Source: Paracoccus lutimaris (GTDB lineage Bacteria > Pseudomonadota > Alphaproteobacteria > Rhodobacterales > Rhodobacteraceae). Taken from it: a DNA stretch of 64,000 bases. Below are positions 9,082 to 17,374 of this stretch, piece after piece; the stretch's first letter is position 1, and each line of letters opens with the position of its first letter. The position numbers and the translations under genes are program-made. The stretch lies in assembly GCF_003337565.1 (NCBI RefSeq), contig NZ_QPJL01000006.1:62001-126000 (forward strand). The letters run 5' to 3'. The notes below the pieces were generated by a model, which saw only the letters and a program-made list of their open reading frames with translations, searched no databases and was not told where the DNA came from.

Positions 9082-10476
9082 TCAGGCGGTCAGCAGCGCC
9101 TCGATCTCGGCCCGTTTTGCCGCGACCAGCGCCGCATCGCCCCTTGATTCGACGTTCAGACGCACCACCGGCTCGGTATTCGAGCTGCGCAGGTTGAAGC
9201 GCCAGTCGTCGAATTCCAGACTGATGCCGTCGGTATCGTCGCGCCGCAGCGCCTGCGGGGCAAAGCGCGCCACCACCCGGTCGATGGCCGCACCGGGATC
9301 ATCAAGCCGGAAATTGATCTCGCCCGACGAAGGAAAGGCCAGCATCCGCTCGGCCAGCAGGGCGCCAAGGCTGGTCCTCTGGCGCGAGACCAGCTCGGCC
9401 ACCAGAAGCCAGGGCACCATGCCGCTGTCGGCATAGTGAAAATCGCGGAAATAGTGATGCGCCGACATCTCGCCGCCATAGATGGCGCCGGATTCGCGCA
9501 TGGCGCGCTTGACATAGGCATGGCCGGTGCGGGCCTGCACCGCCTGCCCGCCCGCTTGCGCGATCATGTCGCGGCTGTTCAGCACCACGCGCGGATCATG
9601 GACGATCTTTTCGCCGGGATGCTTTTCCAGGAATGCCGTGGCCAGCAGCCCGACGATATATTCGCCGGGAATGAAGCCGCCATTCTCGTCAAAGAAGAAG
9701 CAGCGGTCGAAATCGCCATCCCAGGCCACGCCCAGATCGGCGCCATGCTGGCGCACCGCATCCGCCGTCATCGGCTGGTTTTCCGGTAAAAGCGGATTCG
9801 GGATGCCGTTCGGAAAGCTGGAATCCGGCTGGTGGTTGATGCGGATGAACCGCAGGGCCGCGCCGCGCCGTTCCAGTTCGTCGGCAATGGCGTCGAATGT
9901 CGGCCCGGCCGTGCCATTCCCGGCATTGACCAGCACCGTCAGCGGGCGCAGCGCCGCGACATCGATAAAATCGGCCATGGCGCGGGCATAGGTGGCGCGC
10001 GCCTCGGTGAAATCGCGGCGGGTCCCCTGCCGTTCGGCCGGGGCAAAAGCCCCCGAGCGCGCCAGCGCCGCCAGCCGGGCGAAATCCCCCTCGGGGTCAA
10101 GGGGCGCCGCGCCGCGCCCGACCAGCTTCATGCCGTTATAGTCGATGGGGTTATGCGAGGCCGTCACCTCGATCCCGCCATCGGCGCCGTAATGGGCGGT
10201 GGCGAAATACATCTCTTCGGTACCGGCAAGGCCTAGGTCACGGACATCGGCGCCGGCATCGTTCAGCCCCCGGATCAGCGCCTGCGCCAGCTCGGGCGAG
10301 GTTTCGCGCGTATCGCGCCCGACCACCACATCGCGCGCGCCCAGCACCTCGGCAAAGGCGCGGCCGATGCGATAGGCGACATCGGCATCCAGTTCGGTGC
10401 CCAGCCTGCCGCGCACATCATAGGCCTTAAAGCAGTCGATCTGCCGCGCGGGCAGCGGGTCGGTCGTCATCGCCAT
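9082..10476 (-). CDS. manB: phosphomannomutase/phosphoglucomutase
   Basis: The enzyme interconverts hexose 6- and 1-phosphates, supplying mannose-1-P or glucose-1-P for nucleotide sugars used in capsule and EPS. The 464-residue alpha-D-phosphohexomutase has the phosphoserine loop TASHNP (about residue 105), the Mg loop DGDFDRC, the sugar-binding loop GGEMSAHHYF and the phosphate-binding loop RSSNTEP near the C-terminus. AAGGAAAGG precedes the ATG. Length equals the CpsG/ManB group. Whether the preferred substrate is mannose or glucose cannot be told from sequence; its place next to capsule export fits either. Confidence 0.92.
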   Translation of the reverse strand: MAMTTDPLPARQIDCFKAYDVRGRLGTELDADVAYRIGRAFAEVLGARDVVVGRDTRETSPELAQALIRGLNDAGADVRDLGLAGTEEMYFATAHYGADGGIEVTASHNPIDYNGMKLVGRGAAPLDPEGDFARLAALARSGAFAPAERQGTRRDFTEARATYARAMADFIDVAALRPLTVLVNAGNGTAGPTFDAIADELERRGAALRFIRINHQPDSSFPNGIPNPLLPENQPMTADAVRQHGADLGVAWDGDFDRCFFFDENGGFIPGEYIVGLLATAFLEKHPGEKIVHDPRVVLNSRDMIAQAGGQAVQARTGHAYVKRAMRESGAIYGGEMSAHHYFRDFHYADSGMVPWLLVAELVSRQRTSLGALLAERMLAFPSSGEINFRLDDPGAAIDRVVARFAPQALRRDDTDGISLEFDDWRFNLRSSNTEPVVRLNVESRGDAALVAAKRAEIEALLTA

Positions 10477-10626
10477 GTCCCTTTCCTTGTTCGCCCTTGG
10501 CTACACCAGCCGCTGCCCGATGGAAACAATGCGTCAGTTTCACGGCAGGCTTCCCACCCCAGACCAAGCGCCGGGGTGACGCAAGCCCCGCCCCGCGCTA
10601 AATCGGACCAAAGCAAGGAGCCGCCG
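10477..10626. promoter_or_regulatory. divergent intergenic region, manB and NTF2-like operon
   Basis: These 150 bases separate two divergent starts and must hold both promoters. AAGGAG at about 10616 is the ribosome binding site of the rightward gene. No operator-like repeat was seen. Confidence 0.4.
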
Positions 10627-11028
10627 ATGGATACCAAAGCCCTGATCGCCGCCTATTACGACGCCTTCAATGCCGGGCGCACCGACGAGATGCTGACCTA
10701 TCTGCATGACCAGATCGAGCATCACGTCAACGAAGGTGGCATCCGGCGCGGCAAGGAAAAATTCGCCGAATTCAACGCCCATATGACCCGCAGCTATCGC
10801 GAGACGCTGACCGATATCGTCATCTTCGCCAATGAGGCCGGCGACCGGGCGGCGGCGGAATTCGTGGTCAACGGCACCTATCTGGCCACCGACGAGGGCC
10901 TGCCCGAGGCGCGCGGCCAGACCTATGTCCTGCCCGCCGGGACTTTCTTCAGCATCCGCGACGGCAAGATCGCGCGGGTGACGACCTATTACAACCTTGC
11001 CGACTGGATGCGGCAGGTCGGCGCGTGA
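10627..11028 (+). CDS. NTF2-like (SnoaL/ketosteroid-isomerase fold) protein
   Basis: The 133-residue product has the typical NTF2-like pattern: N-terminal helix (ALIAAYYDAFNAGRTDEML), an acidic His-containing strand (IEHHVNEGG), and C-terminal strands (GTFFSIRDGKIARVTTYYN). Members are small enzymes or ligand-binding proteins; no substrate can be inferred. The ATG at 10627 follows AAGGAG, so the upstream open frame is excluded. It overlaps the next gene by GTGA and heads a three-gene operon with an acetyltransferase and a carbon-nitrogen hydrolase. Confidence 0.87.
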   Translation: MDTKALIAAYYDAFNAGRTDEMLTYLHDQIEHHVNEGGIRRGKEKFAEFNAHMTRSYRETLTDIVIFANEAGDRAAAEFVVNGTYLATDEGLPEARGQTYVLPAGTFFSIRDGKIARVTTYYNLADWMRQVGA

Positions 11029-11606
11029 TCCAGACGCGCATCCTGACCGGCAATGCCGTCGGCGAGGTGCTGGACGATCTGGCCCGGCTGCGGATCGCGG
11101 TGTTTCGCGACTGGCCCTATCTCTATGACGGCGATGTCGCCTATGAGCGCGACTACCTGACCGCCTATCAGTCGCCCGCCGCGGTGGTGATCGCGGCCTA
11201 TGACGGCGCGCGCATGGTCGGCGCCGCCACCGGCGCCCCGATGGAGGATCACGCCAAGGACTTCGCCGCCGCCTTTGCCGCCCGCCCCGAGCCGCTGGAG
11301 CAGATCTTCTACTGCGCCGAATCCGTGCTGCTGTCTGACTATCGCGGCCACGGTCTGGGCCATGCGTTTTTCGACGGGCGCGAGGCCCAGGGCCGCGCGC
11401 TGGGGCGCCGCTACAGCGCCTTTTGCAGCGTCATCCGCCCGGCGGATCACCCCTTGCGCCCTGCCGATTATCGCCCCCTCGACGGGTTCTGGAGGAAGCG
11501 CGGCTATGCCCCCCTGCCCGGCGTGATCGCGGGCTTTGACTGGAAGGATATCGGCGCGCCCGCCCAGACCCGCAAGCACCTGCAATTCTGGATGAAACCG
11601 CTATGA
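11025..11606 (+). CDS. GNAT-family acetyltransferase
   Basis: A 193-residue protein of the Gcn5-related N-acetyltransferase type. The acyl-CoA loop resembles YRGHGLGHAFFD (about residues 105-116), and the C-terminal half has the FWRKRGYAPLPG segment common in this superfamily. The start is GTG, embedded in the stop of the upstream gene. The stop overlaps the ATG of the downstream carbon-nitrogen hydrolase. Fused GNAT/carbon-nitrogen hydrolase proteins are known, so this adjacent overlapping pair probably acts in one pathway. The substrate is unknown. Confidence 0.85.
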   Translation: MIQTRILTGNAVGEVLDDLARLRIAVFRDWPYLYDGDVAYERDYLTAYQSPAAVVIAAYDGARMVGAATGAPMEDHAKDFAAAFAARPEPLEQIFYCAESVLLSDYRGHGLGHAFFDGREAQGRALGRRYSAFCSVIRPADHPLRPADYRPLDGFWRKRGYAPLPGVIAGFDWKDIGAPAQTRKHLQFWMKPL

Positions 11607-12472
11607 CACATCTCGTCAGGATCGCTGCCGCCGCCTATCCCTTTGACTGGCTTGACGATTTCGACGCCTATCGCGCCAAGATCACGGAATGGGTCGCGGA
11701 TGCCGCCGATTGCGACCTGCTGGTCTTCCCCGAATATGGCGCGATGGAGCTTGCCTCGCTGGGCGGCCGCGCGGTCGCCGCCGATCTTGAGGCATCCCTG
11801 CACGAGGTCGCCCGCCATGAGCCCGCCCGCGACGCCCTGCATGCGGAACTGGCCGCGCGCCACGGCGTCCATATCCTTGCCGCCTCGGGGCCGCATTTTT
11901 CCGGCCCGCGCCCGGTCAACCGCGCCGTGCTTTACGGCCCGCAAGGCCGCATCGGCCATCAGGACAAGCAGATCATGACCCGGTTCGAGCGCGAGGACTG
12001 GAATGTCATCGGCGCCCCCGGCCTGAAGGTGTTCGACACCGCTGTTGGACGCCTTGGCGTGCTGATCTGCTATGACGCCGAGTTCCCGCTGCTGGGCCGC
12101 ATTCTGGCCGAGGCCGGAGTGCAGATCATCCTGACCCCCTCCTGCACCGATACGGTCGCGGGCTATAACCGGGTGCGGATCGGCGCCATGGCCCGCGCGC
12201 TGGAAAGCCAATGCGTGGTCGTGCAATCGCCCACCGTGGGGGATGTGGACTGGAGCCCCGCAATCGACGAGAACCGGGGCGCGGCGGCGATATATGCGCC
12301 CGCGGACGGGTTTTGGCCGGAAAGCGGCGTGGTGGCCGAGGGCGGCATGGATGCGCCCGGCTGGGTCAAGGCTACGGCTGATCTGGGACTGGTGGCCGAG
12401 AGCCGCAGGAACGGGCGGGTGCTGCCGTTCTTGCATTGGGCGGAGAGTGAAGGGAGTGGGTTGGCGGGGTGA
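11603..12472 (+). CDS. carbon-nitrogen hydrolase (nitrilase superfamily)
   Basis: A 289-residue amidase/nitrilase-fold enzyme. The Glu-Lys-Cys catalytic triad is visible: E in LLVFPEYG, K in HQDKQIM and C in GVLICYDAEFP. It would hydrolyse a small amide; the family cannot be narrowed further by eye. It overlaps the GNAT gene by ATGA and is the last gene of its operon. It is distinct from the NadE glutaminase domain encoded 3 kb away. Confidence 0.9.
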   Translation: MTHLVRIAAAAYPFDWLDDFDAYRAKITEWVADAADCDLLVFPEYGAMELASLGGRAVAADLEASLHEVARHEPARDALHAELAARHGVHILAASGPHFSGPRPVNRAVLYGPQGRIGHQDKQIMTRFEREDWNVIGAPGLKVFDTAVGRLGVLICYDAEFPLLGRILAEAGVQIILTPSCTDTVAGYNRVRIGAMARALESQCVVVQSPTVGDVDWSPAIDENRGAAAIYAPADGFWPESGVVAEGGMDAPGWVKATADLGLVAESRRNGRVLPFLHWAESEGSGLAG

Positions 12473-12500
12473 GGAGTTTGAGCCTCTCGAGACCGCACCT

Positions 12501-12529
12501 TTATCCGTTCACCGTATCCGCTCTATAAT
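12501..12529 (+). promoter_or_regulatory. candidate sigma-70-like promoter of the RES gene
   Basis: A perfect TATAAT (12524-12529) lies 92 bases before the RES start, with TTATCC 17 bases upstream as a weak -35. A consensus -10 is unusual in this GC-rich genome and fits acquired DNA. Confidence 0.4.
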
Positions 12530-12620
12530 CGCGACACGCAATCACGGGGCCAAGCCATAGCTTTGCAGATCAATGGCATAGGCGTCATACACGATACGCT
12601 AAGCAGTCGAGTTTTGCATT

Positions 12621-13694
12621 ATGTCCCTACGTAAACTAACCAATGACACAGCCGACGATTTTAGATTCTTTCCCGAAGATCGGATTGGACCATTTTTACC
12701 CATATCCGAGGAAGATATAGATATTTTCAATGACATATTGAATGAGGAGATTGATTCGGTATTTGCATCGACAATCTGCTGCTGCGATTTTTGCTACGAT
12801 GATTTCAAGAGGCATTGGCCAGAGGTGCCTTTTCGAAAGATAGAGTTCCAAACTAAATCAATAGAATCTTGGTGGTTTCTCGAAAGCTCTCGAGTGATCG
12901 ATCTATATACCGCTGCCGAAATTTCAACCTTACGGCATTGCGTCTGCTGTTCTCGTTGCAACCGATTTGATTCTTGGAATCTATGGCTCTATGAGCACCG
13001 GTTTAGTGGCGCCGACACAGTCGAAAAAGCCATTGGAGAGCTACTTGAGCTTGGTAGCAAGACCCCATTCCTGATGCTCGAACATCCGTTTGCCAAGAGC
13101 GTGCTGGAGCAAATCCGCACTTTGGCTACGGTGGCTACACGCAAACAGCTTGACATGCGGCTCTACCGCGCCCGTCTGGCGGCTGATATCATCAAACTGG
13201 CACAAAATAAAGACGAACTCAGCACTTATGCGCCACCGCCAGCAGCCTCTGTTGGCGAAGGCCGCTTCAATCATGCCGGCCATCCTATGCTTTACGTAGC
13301 TAGTTCTCCAGCCGTTGCCGCAGCCGAACTTGGCCGTCCAGGTGATCTTTGCAACGTAGCCGAACTATATATTGCGGCCGAGTTAAAAATATTGGAGCTC
13401 ATTGATTTCGACGAGAATGCCCCAGGGTATGAGCTGTTGGAAGCACTTGCATCCTCCGCGCTACTACTTGAGCCGCGTACCGGAGAGGGTTGGATGAAGC
13501 CGCAATATGTCTTCTCCCGATTTGTCGCCGACTGCGCCATCTCTGCCGGCTTCAACGCAATCCGCTTTGGTTCGACGAAGCGCGTCATCGGCAACAACAT
13601 TGTAATCCTAGACCCACCGCTTGATTTCTCAACTTTCGCCACCCTACGCAACACAGTGGAACAGGTGTGCGAGAAGCCAGACCACCGATACTAA
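12621..13694 (+). CDS. RES-domain protein (NAD+ phosphorylase/NADase toxin family) with Cys-rich N-terminus
   Basis: The C-terminal half (about residues 170-345) matches the RES fold, whose characterised members degrade NAD+ as toxins. It shows LYRARL, GEGRFNHAGHPMLYVASS, AAAELGRP and YVFSRFVADCAISAGF...FGS, covering the Arg, Glu and Ser positions that name the family. The N-terminal half has two Cys clusters, CCCDFC and CVCCSRC, which may bind zinc and resemble the extra N-terminal domain of some RES and HEPN proteins. Base composition is clearly AT-richer than its neighbours, with rare TTA/CTA/ATA codons. There is no strong ribosome binding site. No adjacent Xre-type antitoxin gene was found, so the toxin role is an inference. 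Confidence 0.8.
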   Translation: MSLRKLTNDTADDFRFFPEDRIGPFLPISEEDIDIFNDILNEEIDSVFASTICCCDFCYDDFKRHWPEVPFRKIEFQTKSIESWWFLESSRVIDLYTAAEISTLRHCVCCSRCNRFDSWNLWLYEHRFSGADTVEKAIGELLELGSKTPFLMLEHPFAKSVLEQIRTLATVATRKQLDMRLYRARLAADIIKLAQNKDELSTYAPPPAASVGEGRFNHAGHPMLYVASSPAVAAAELGRPGDLCNVAELYIAAELKILELIDFDENAPGYELLEALASSALLLEPRTGEGWMKPQYVFSRFVADCAISAGFNAIRFGSTKRVIGNNIVILDPPLDFSTFATLRNTVEQVCEKPDHRY

Positions 13695-13818
13695 CGAGAC
13701 CTCATCATGATTGGCAGCCACATTTTCTTGTCTCACTGAAACGCGCTGCATATGCAAAGCAGATCTTGCCTCCTATAGAGGCCCACGGAAATTCCCAAAG
13801 CGGGCCAACTGTGCCCCC

Positions 13819-15276
13819 CTACCTCCCCTCGCTCGGCTCCACCGGCACCGCCACCTCCGGCCCAGCGTCCTCGGCCGGGGCCGCGCTGTCGGGCGCCGGG
13901 ACCGCAAGACGATTGTCCTCCCATTCGCCGGCGGCGACCTCGCCGGTGGCGTAGCGCATGACGCCGGTGCCCTGACGTTTGCCCATCACGAAATGGCCGG
14001 TATAGACATCGCCATTGGCATAGGTGGCGACACCCTCGCCGTCGATCTCGCCGGCTTTCCAGTTGCCCTCATAGCGGAAGCCGTCGGGGGTGATCAGCCG
14101 GCCCTTGCCATGGCGCAACCCGTCCACGAATGAGCCGTCATAGGTGGTGCCATCGGCATAGGTGGCCTGCCCCTCGCCGTGGCGCTGGCCGTCGCGCCAA
14201 GCGCCGTTATAGACATAGCCGTCGGGATAGGTCATGCGGCCCTGACCCTCGTTGCGGCCGCGCTTGAAGCCGCCCTCATAGGTCAGGCCATTGGCGTATC
14301 TGGCAACGCCCTGCCCGTCGATCACGCCCGCGACCCAGTCGCCGTCATAGCTGGCCTTGTCGGGATAGGTGATCAGCCCGCGCCCGTCGGGCAGGTCGTT
14401 GCGCAACGCCCCCTCATAGACGGAACCGTCGGGATAGGTGATGCGGCCAAGCCCCTCCATGCGACCCTCGGCCCAGTCGCCGGCATAGACATAGCCGTCC
14501 GTGCCGGTGAAGGTGCCGACGCCCCAGCGCTTGTCGGCGCGGAAATCGCCCTCATAGCGGTCGCCATTGGCATAGGTGGCGATGCCGCGCCCCTCGCGGC
14601 GGCCATTGGCAAAGCGCCCCTCATAGGCATCGCCCGAGGGCTGGGTCAGCTTGCCCTGCCCCGACATCTGCCCGGCGGCCCAGCCGCCCTCATAGGTCAG
14701 CCCGTCCGGCATGGTCAGCTTGCCCTGCCCGGCGCGCTGGTTGTCCTTCATCTGGCCGTCATAGGCGGCGCCATCGGGATAGGTGATCTTGCCGGCACCG
14801 TCCTTGACGCCCTGTTTCCAGCCGCCCTCATAGCGATAGCCGTTGGGCTGGGTCAGCAGGCCCTTGCCGTCATGCAGCGCATTCAGGAAGCCCCCCTCAT
14901 AGACCGAGCCATTGGCGTAATGCGCGACGCCCTGCCCGGTGATCTGGCCGTCCAGCCAGTCCCCCTCATAGGTGCCGCCATCGGCATAGGTGATCTTGCC
15001 CTTGCCGCTGGGCTTGCCCTTGGCGAAGGCCCCCTCATAGACCGAGCCATTGGGGAATTTCGCCACGCCCTGGCCCAGGATTTCGCCTTCGACCCAGTCG
15101 CCGGTATACTCATAGCCCGAGGGCAGCCTGTAGGTGCCGCGGCCATGCTGCTTGCCGTTGCGGAATGTCCCTTCATAGACCCCGCCATCGTCATATTGCT
15201 TGGTCACGACGGCCTGAGCCCCGGCCATGCCCGCGCCGGCCATGACGAGCGCACAAGCGAAAATGGCTGCTTTCAT
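13819..15276 (-). CDS. exported MORN-repeat protein
   Basis: The 485-residue protein starts with a signal peptide (MKAAIFACALVMAGAGMAGA, cleavage near AQA). It then consists of 18 uninterrupted 23-residue MORN repeats (residues 34-447, consensus YEGxWxxGxxxGxGxxTYPDGxx), a degenerate 19th (AAGEWEDNRL) and a short acidic Pro/Ala/Val tail. MORN repeats form elongated beta-hairpin sheets that bind lipids or proteins. No enzymatic domain is present, so a periplasmic or surface scaffold is possible. The gene is divergent from nadE, with 130 bases between the starts. Confidence 0.9.
   Translation of the reverse strand: MKAAIFACALVMAGAGMAGAQAVVTKQYDDGGVYEGTFRNGKQHGRGTYRLPSGYEYTGDWVEGEILGQGVAKFPNGSVYEGAFAKGKPSGKGKITYADGGTYEGDWLDGQITGQGVAHYANGSVYEGGFLNALHDGKGLLTQPNGYRYEGGWKQGVKDGAGKITYPDGAAYDGQMKDNQRAGQGKLTMPDGLTYEGGWAAGQMSGQGKLTQPSGDAYEGRFANGRREGRGIATYANGDRYEGDFRADKRWGVGTFTGTDGYVYAGDWAEGRMEGLGRITYPDGSVYEGALRNDLPDGRGLITYPDKASYDGDWVAGVIDGQGVARYANGLTYEGGFKRGRNEGQGRMTYPDGYVYNGAWRDGQRHGEGQATYADGTTYDGSFVDGLRHGKGRLITPDGFRYEGNWKAGEIDGEGVATYANGDVYTGHFVMGKRQGTGVMRYATGEVAAGEWEDNRLAVPAPDSAAPAEDAGPEVAVPVEPSEGR
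13936..15177 (-). repeat. 18 tandem 69-bp repeats encoding MORN units
   Basis: The coding sequence repeats with a 69-base period. The GAGGG/CTATGAGG-like segment for YEGG and the TATCCCGACGG segment for YPDG recur in each unit, with differences between copies. It is coding repetition, not a CRISPR array or satellite. Confidence 0.85.
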
Positions 15277-15406
15277 GGGTCCTGCCCCCTGCCTCGTAAT
15301 TCTTTTGCCTAGGGTTTACCGCAACACCCGGTCTTGCGCAAAGCCCGACTTTCCCTTGGCCCCATCCTCGCCTATCACTTGGGCGACATTCGTGAAGGAG
15401 CGCGCA

Positions 15407-17077
15407 ATGCCCGAGACTTTCCGCATCACCCTTGCCCAGTTGAACCCCACGGTCGGCGACCTGCCCGGCAATGCCGCCAAGGCGCGCGCCGCATGGGATG
15501 AGGCGCGCGATGCGGGCGCGGCGATGCTGGTGCTGCCGGAAATGTTCGTCACCGGCTATCAGACGCAGGATCTGGTGCTGAAGCGCGCCTTTACCGAGGA
15601 CGCCATGGCCGAGATCGAAAAGCTGGCGCAGGATTGCGCGGACGGCCCCGTGATCGGCATCGGCGGCCCCTATGCCGAGGGCAAGAAGCTTTATAACGCC
15701 TTCTGGATCCTGCAGCACGGCAAGGTGCTGACCCGGGTGCTGAAACACGATCTGCCGCACAAGCAGCTTTTCGACGAATTGCGGCTGTTCGATCAGGGGC
15801 CATTGCAGGGCCCCTATAGCGTGAACGGCATCCGCATCGGCAGCCCGATCTGCGAGGATGCCTGGTGGCCGGACGTGGCCGAGACGCTGGCCGAAAGCGG
15901 CGCCGAAATCCTGATCGTCCCCAATGGCAGCCCCTATCACCGCCACAAGCTGGACCTGCGCATGGGCCATATGGTCGCCCGCGTGGTCGAGACCGGCCTG
16001 CCGGCGGTCTATCTGAACTCGGTCGGTGGGCAGGATGACCAGCTTTACGACGGCGCCAGTTTCGTGCTGAACCCCGGCGAGACCGGCGGCGCGACCAAGG
16101 TCGTGCAACTGCCGCCCTTTGACGAGGCGGTCGTGCATGTCGATTTCCAGCGCACGCCCGATGGCTGGCGCGCGGCGCCCGGCGTGATGGCCGATCAGCC
16201 CGACGAATGGGAACAGGATTACCGCGCCATGACCGAGGGCTTGCGCGACTATATGCGCAAGTCAGGCTTCAAGAAGGTGGTGCTGGGCCTGTCGGGCGGC
16301 ATCGATTCCGCGCTGGTCGCCACCATCGCCAACGATGCGATCGGCCCCGAAAACGTGCGCTGCGTGATGCTGCCCAGCGAATATACCTCGCAGGCCAGTC
16401 TGGACGATGCCGCCGATTGTGCGGCTCGGCTGGGCACGCGGCTGGATACCGTGGGCATCGAAGGCCCGCGCGACGCGGTGACCAAAGCGCTCGCGCATCT
16501 GATGGAGGGCACCAAGCCCGACACCACCGAGGAAAACATCCAGTCCCGCCTGCGCGGCGTCATGCTGATGGCGATTTCCAACAAGTTCGGCGAGCTGCTG
16601 CTGACCACCGGCAACAAATCCGAGGTCGCGGTCGGCTATGCCACGATCTATGGCGACATGGCGGGCGGCTATAACCCGATCAAGGACCTGTATAAAACCC
16701 GGGTGTTTCAGACCTGCCGCTGGCGCAACCAGAATCACCGCGACTGGATGATGGGCCCGGCGGGCGAGGTGATCCCGCCCCAGATCATCACCAAGCCCCC
16801 CTCGGCCGAGCTGCGCCCCAACCAGAAGGATCAGGACAGCCTGCCCCCCTATGAGGTGCTGGACGCCATCCTCGAGGGGCTGGTCGAAAAGGACCTGGCC
16901 CTTAAGGATCTGGTCGCGCAGGGTTTTGACGTCGAAACCGTCAAGCATGTCGAGCGCCTGCTTTATGGCAGTGAATGGAAGCGTTATCAGGCCGCGCCCG
17001 GCCCGCGCATCTCGACCAAGGCATTCTGGCTGGACCGCCGCTATCCGCTGGTCAACCGCTGGCGCGATCAACTTTAG
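15407..17077 (+). CDS. nadE: glutamine-dependent NAD+ synthetase
   Basis: The enzyme converts deamido-NAD to NAD+ with ATP and ammonia from glutamine. The 556-residue protein has an N-terminal nitrilase-fold glutaminase (E in LVLPEMFVTGY, K in KHDLPHKQ, C in PICEDAWWP) and a C-terminal synthetase with the PP-loop LGLSGGIDSALVATIA. The ATG at 15407 follows GAAGGAG. It is the two-domain form common in alphaproteobacteria. The pncA/pncB salvage genes, which feed nicotinic acid mononucleotide into this pathway, lie 1.5 kb downstream. Confidence 0.96.
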   Translation: MPETFRITLAQLNPTVGDLPGNAAKARAAWDEARDAGAAMLVLPEMFVTGYQTQDLVLKRAFTEDAMAEIEKLAQDCADGPVIGIGGPYAEGKKLYNAFWILQHGKVLTRVLKHDLPHKQLFDELRLFDQGPLQGPYSVNGIRIGSPICEDAWWPDVAETLAESGAEILIVPNGSPYHRHKLDLRMGHMVARVVETGLPAVYLNSVGGQDDQLYDGASFVLNPGETGGATKVVQLPPFDEAVVHVDFQRTPDGWRAAPGVMADQPDEWEQDYRAMTEGLRDYMRKSGFKKVVLGLSGGIDSALVATIANDAIGPENVRCVMLPSEYTSQASLDDAADCAARLGTRLDTVGIEGPRDAVTKALAHLMEGTKPDTTEENIQSRLRGVMLMAISNKFGELLLTTGNKSEVAVGYATIYGDMAGGYNPIKDLYKTRVFQTCRWRNQNHRDWMMGPAGEVIPPQIITKPPSAELRPNQKDQDSLPPYEVLDAILEGLVEKDLALKDLVAQGFDVETVKHVERLLYGSEWKRYQAAPGPRISTKAFWLDRRYPLVNRWRDQL

Positions 17078-17374
17078 GGAGCGGGCAAATCGCGTAGGAT
17101 GAATCGTCCTTTCCGCGCGCAATTTTCGGGCGCGGCAGTTTAATACATCTTAATGATTCAAAATGAAAAATATGATAAAGATGTCCACAAACCTGTCGTT
17201 TTAGATAGGTTCAAAAACCATTGAAAAAGACCTATCTATTTGTCTAAATTGTCAGCCTCTTCTGTTTGCGATTCTGACTGGGGGGCCGCGTGGCTGCAAT
17301 CATCTCACTGGTCGCGCTTCGCTGTCACGTCCGCTGCCCTGGCCACAGGGTCTTGAGTAACTGGGGTCTTCTGT
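17078..17374. promoter_or_regulatory. AT-rich regulatory region upstream of the Hint-domain gene
   Basis: This 297-base gap holds no gene. The middle (about 17140-17260) is strongly AT-rich. It contains a 9-base inverted repeat TAGATAGGT (17202-17210) / ACCTATCTA (17230-17238) with a nested TTCAA-N6-TTGAA (17210-17225). A candidate promoter, TTGAAA (17221-17226) and TAAATT (17245-17250), overlaps the right arm. A repressor or activator of the downstream gene could bind here. Confidence 0.45.

Noticed and set aside
12473..12620. Search for an antitoxin gene next to the RES gene
   Set aside because: Neither flank (12473-12620, 13695-13818) contains an open frame with a helix-turn-helix-like sequence.
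13936..15177. Regular 69-bp repetition considered as CRISPR or satellite
   Set aside because: Repeats are contiguous without unique spacers and keep a 23-codon reading frame.
14179..15312. 377-residue regular repetitive + strand frame
   Set aside because: Its periodicity is the mirror of the MORN repeats on the other strand; the minus-strand protein has a signal peptide and clean repeat consensus.
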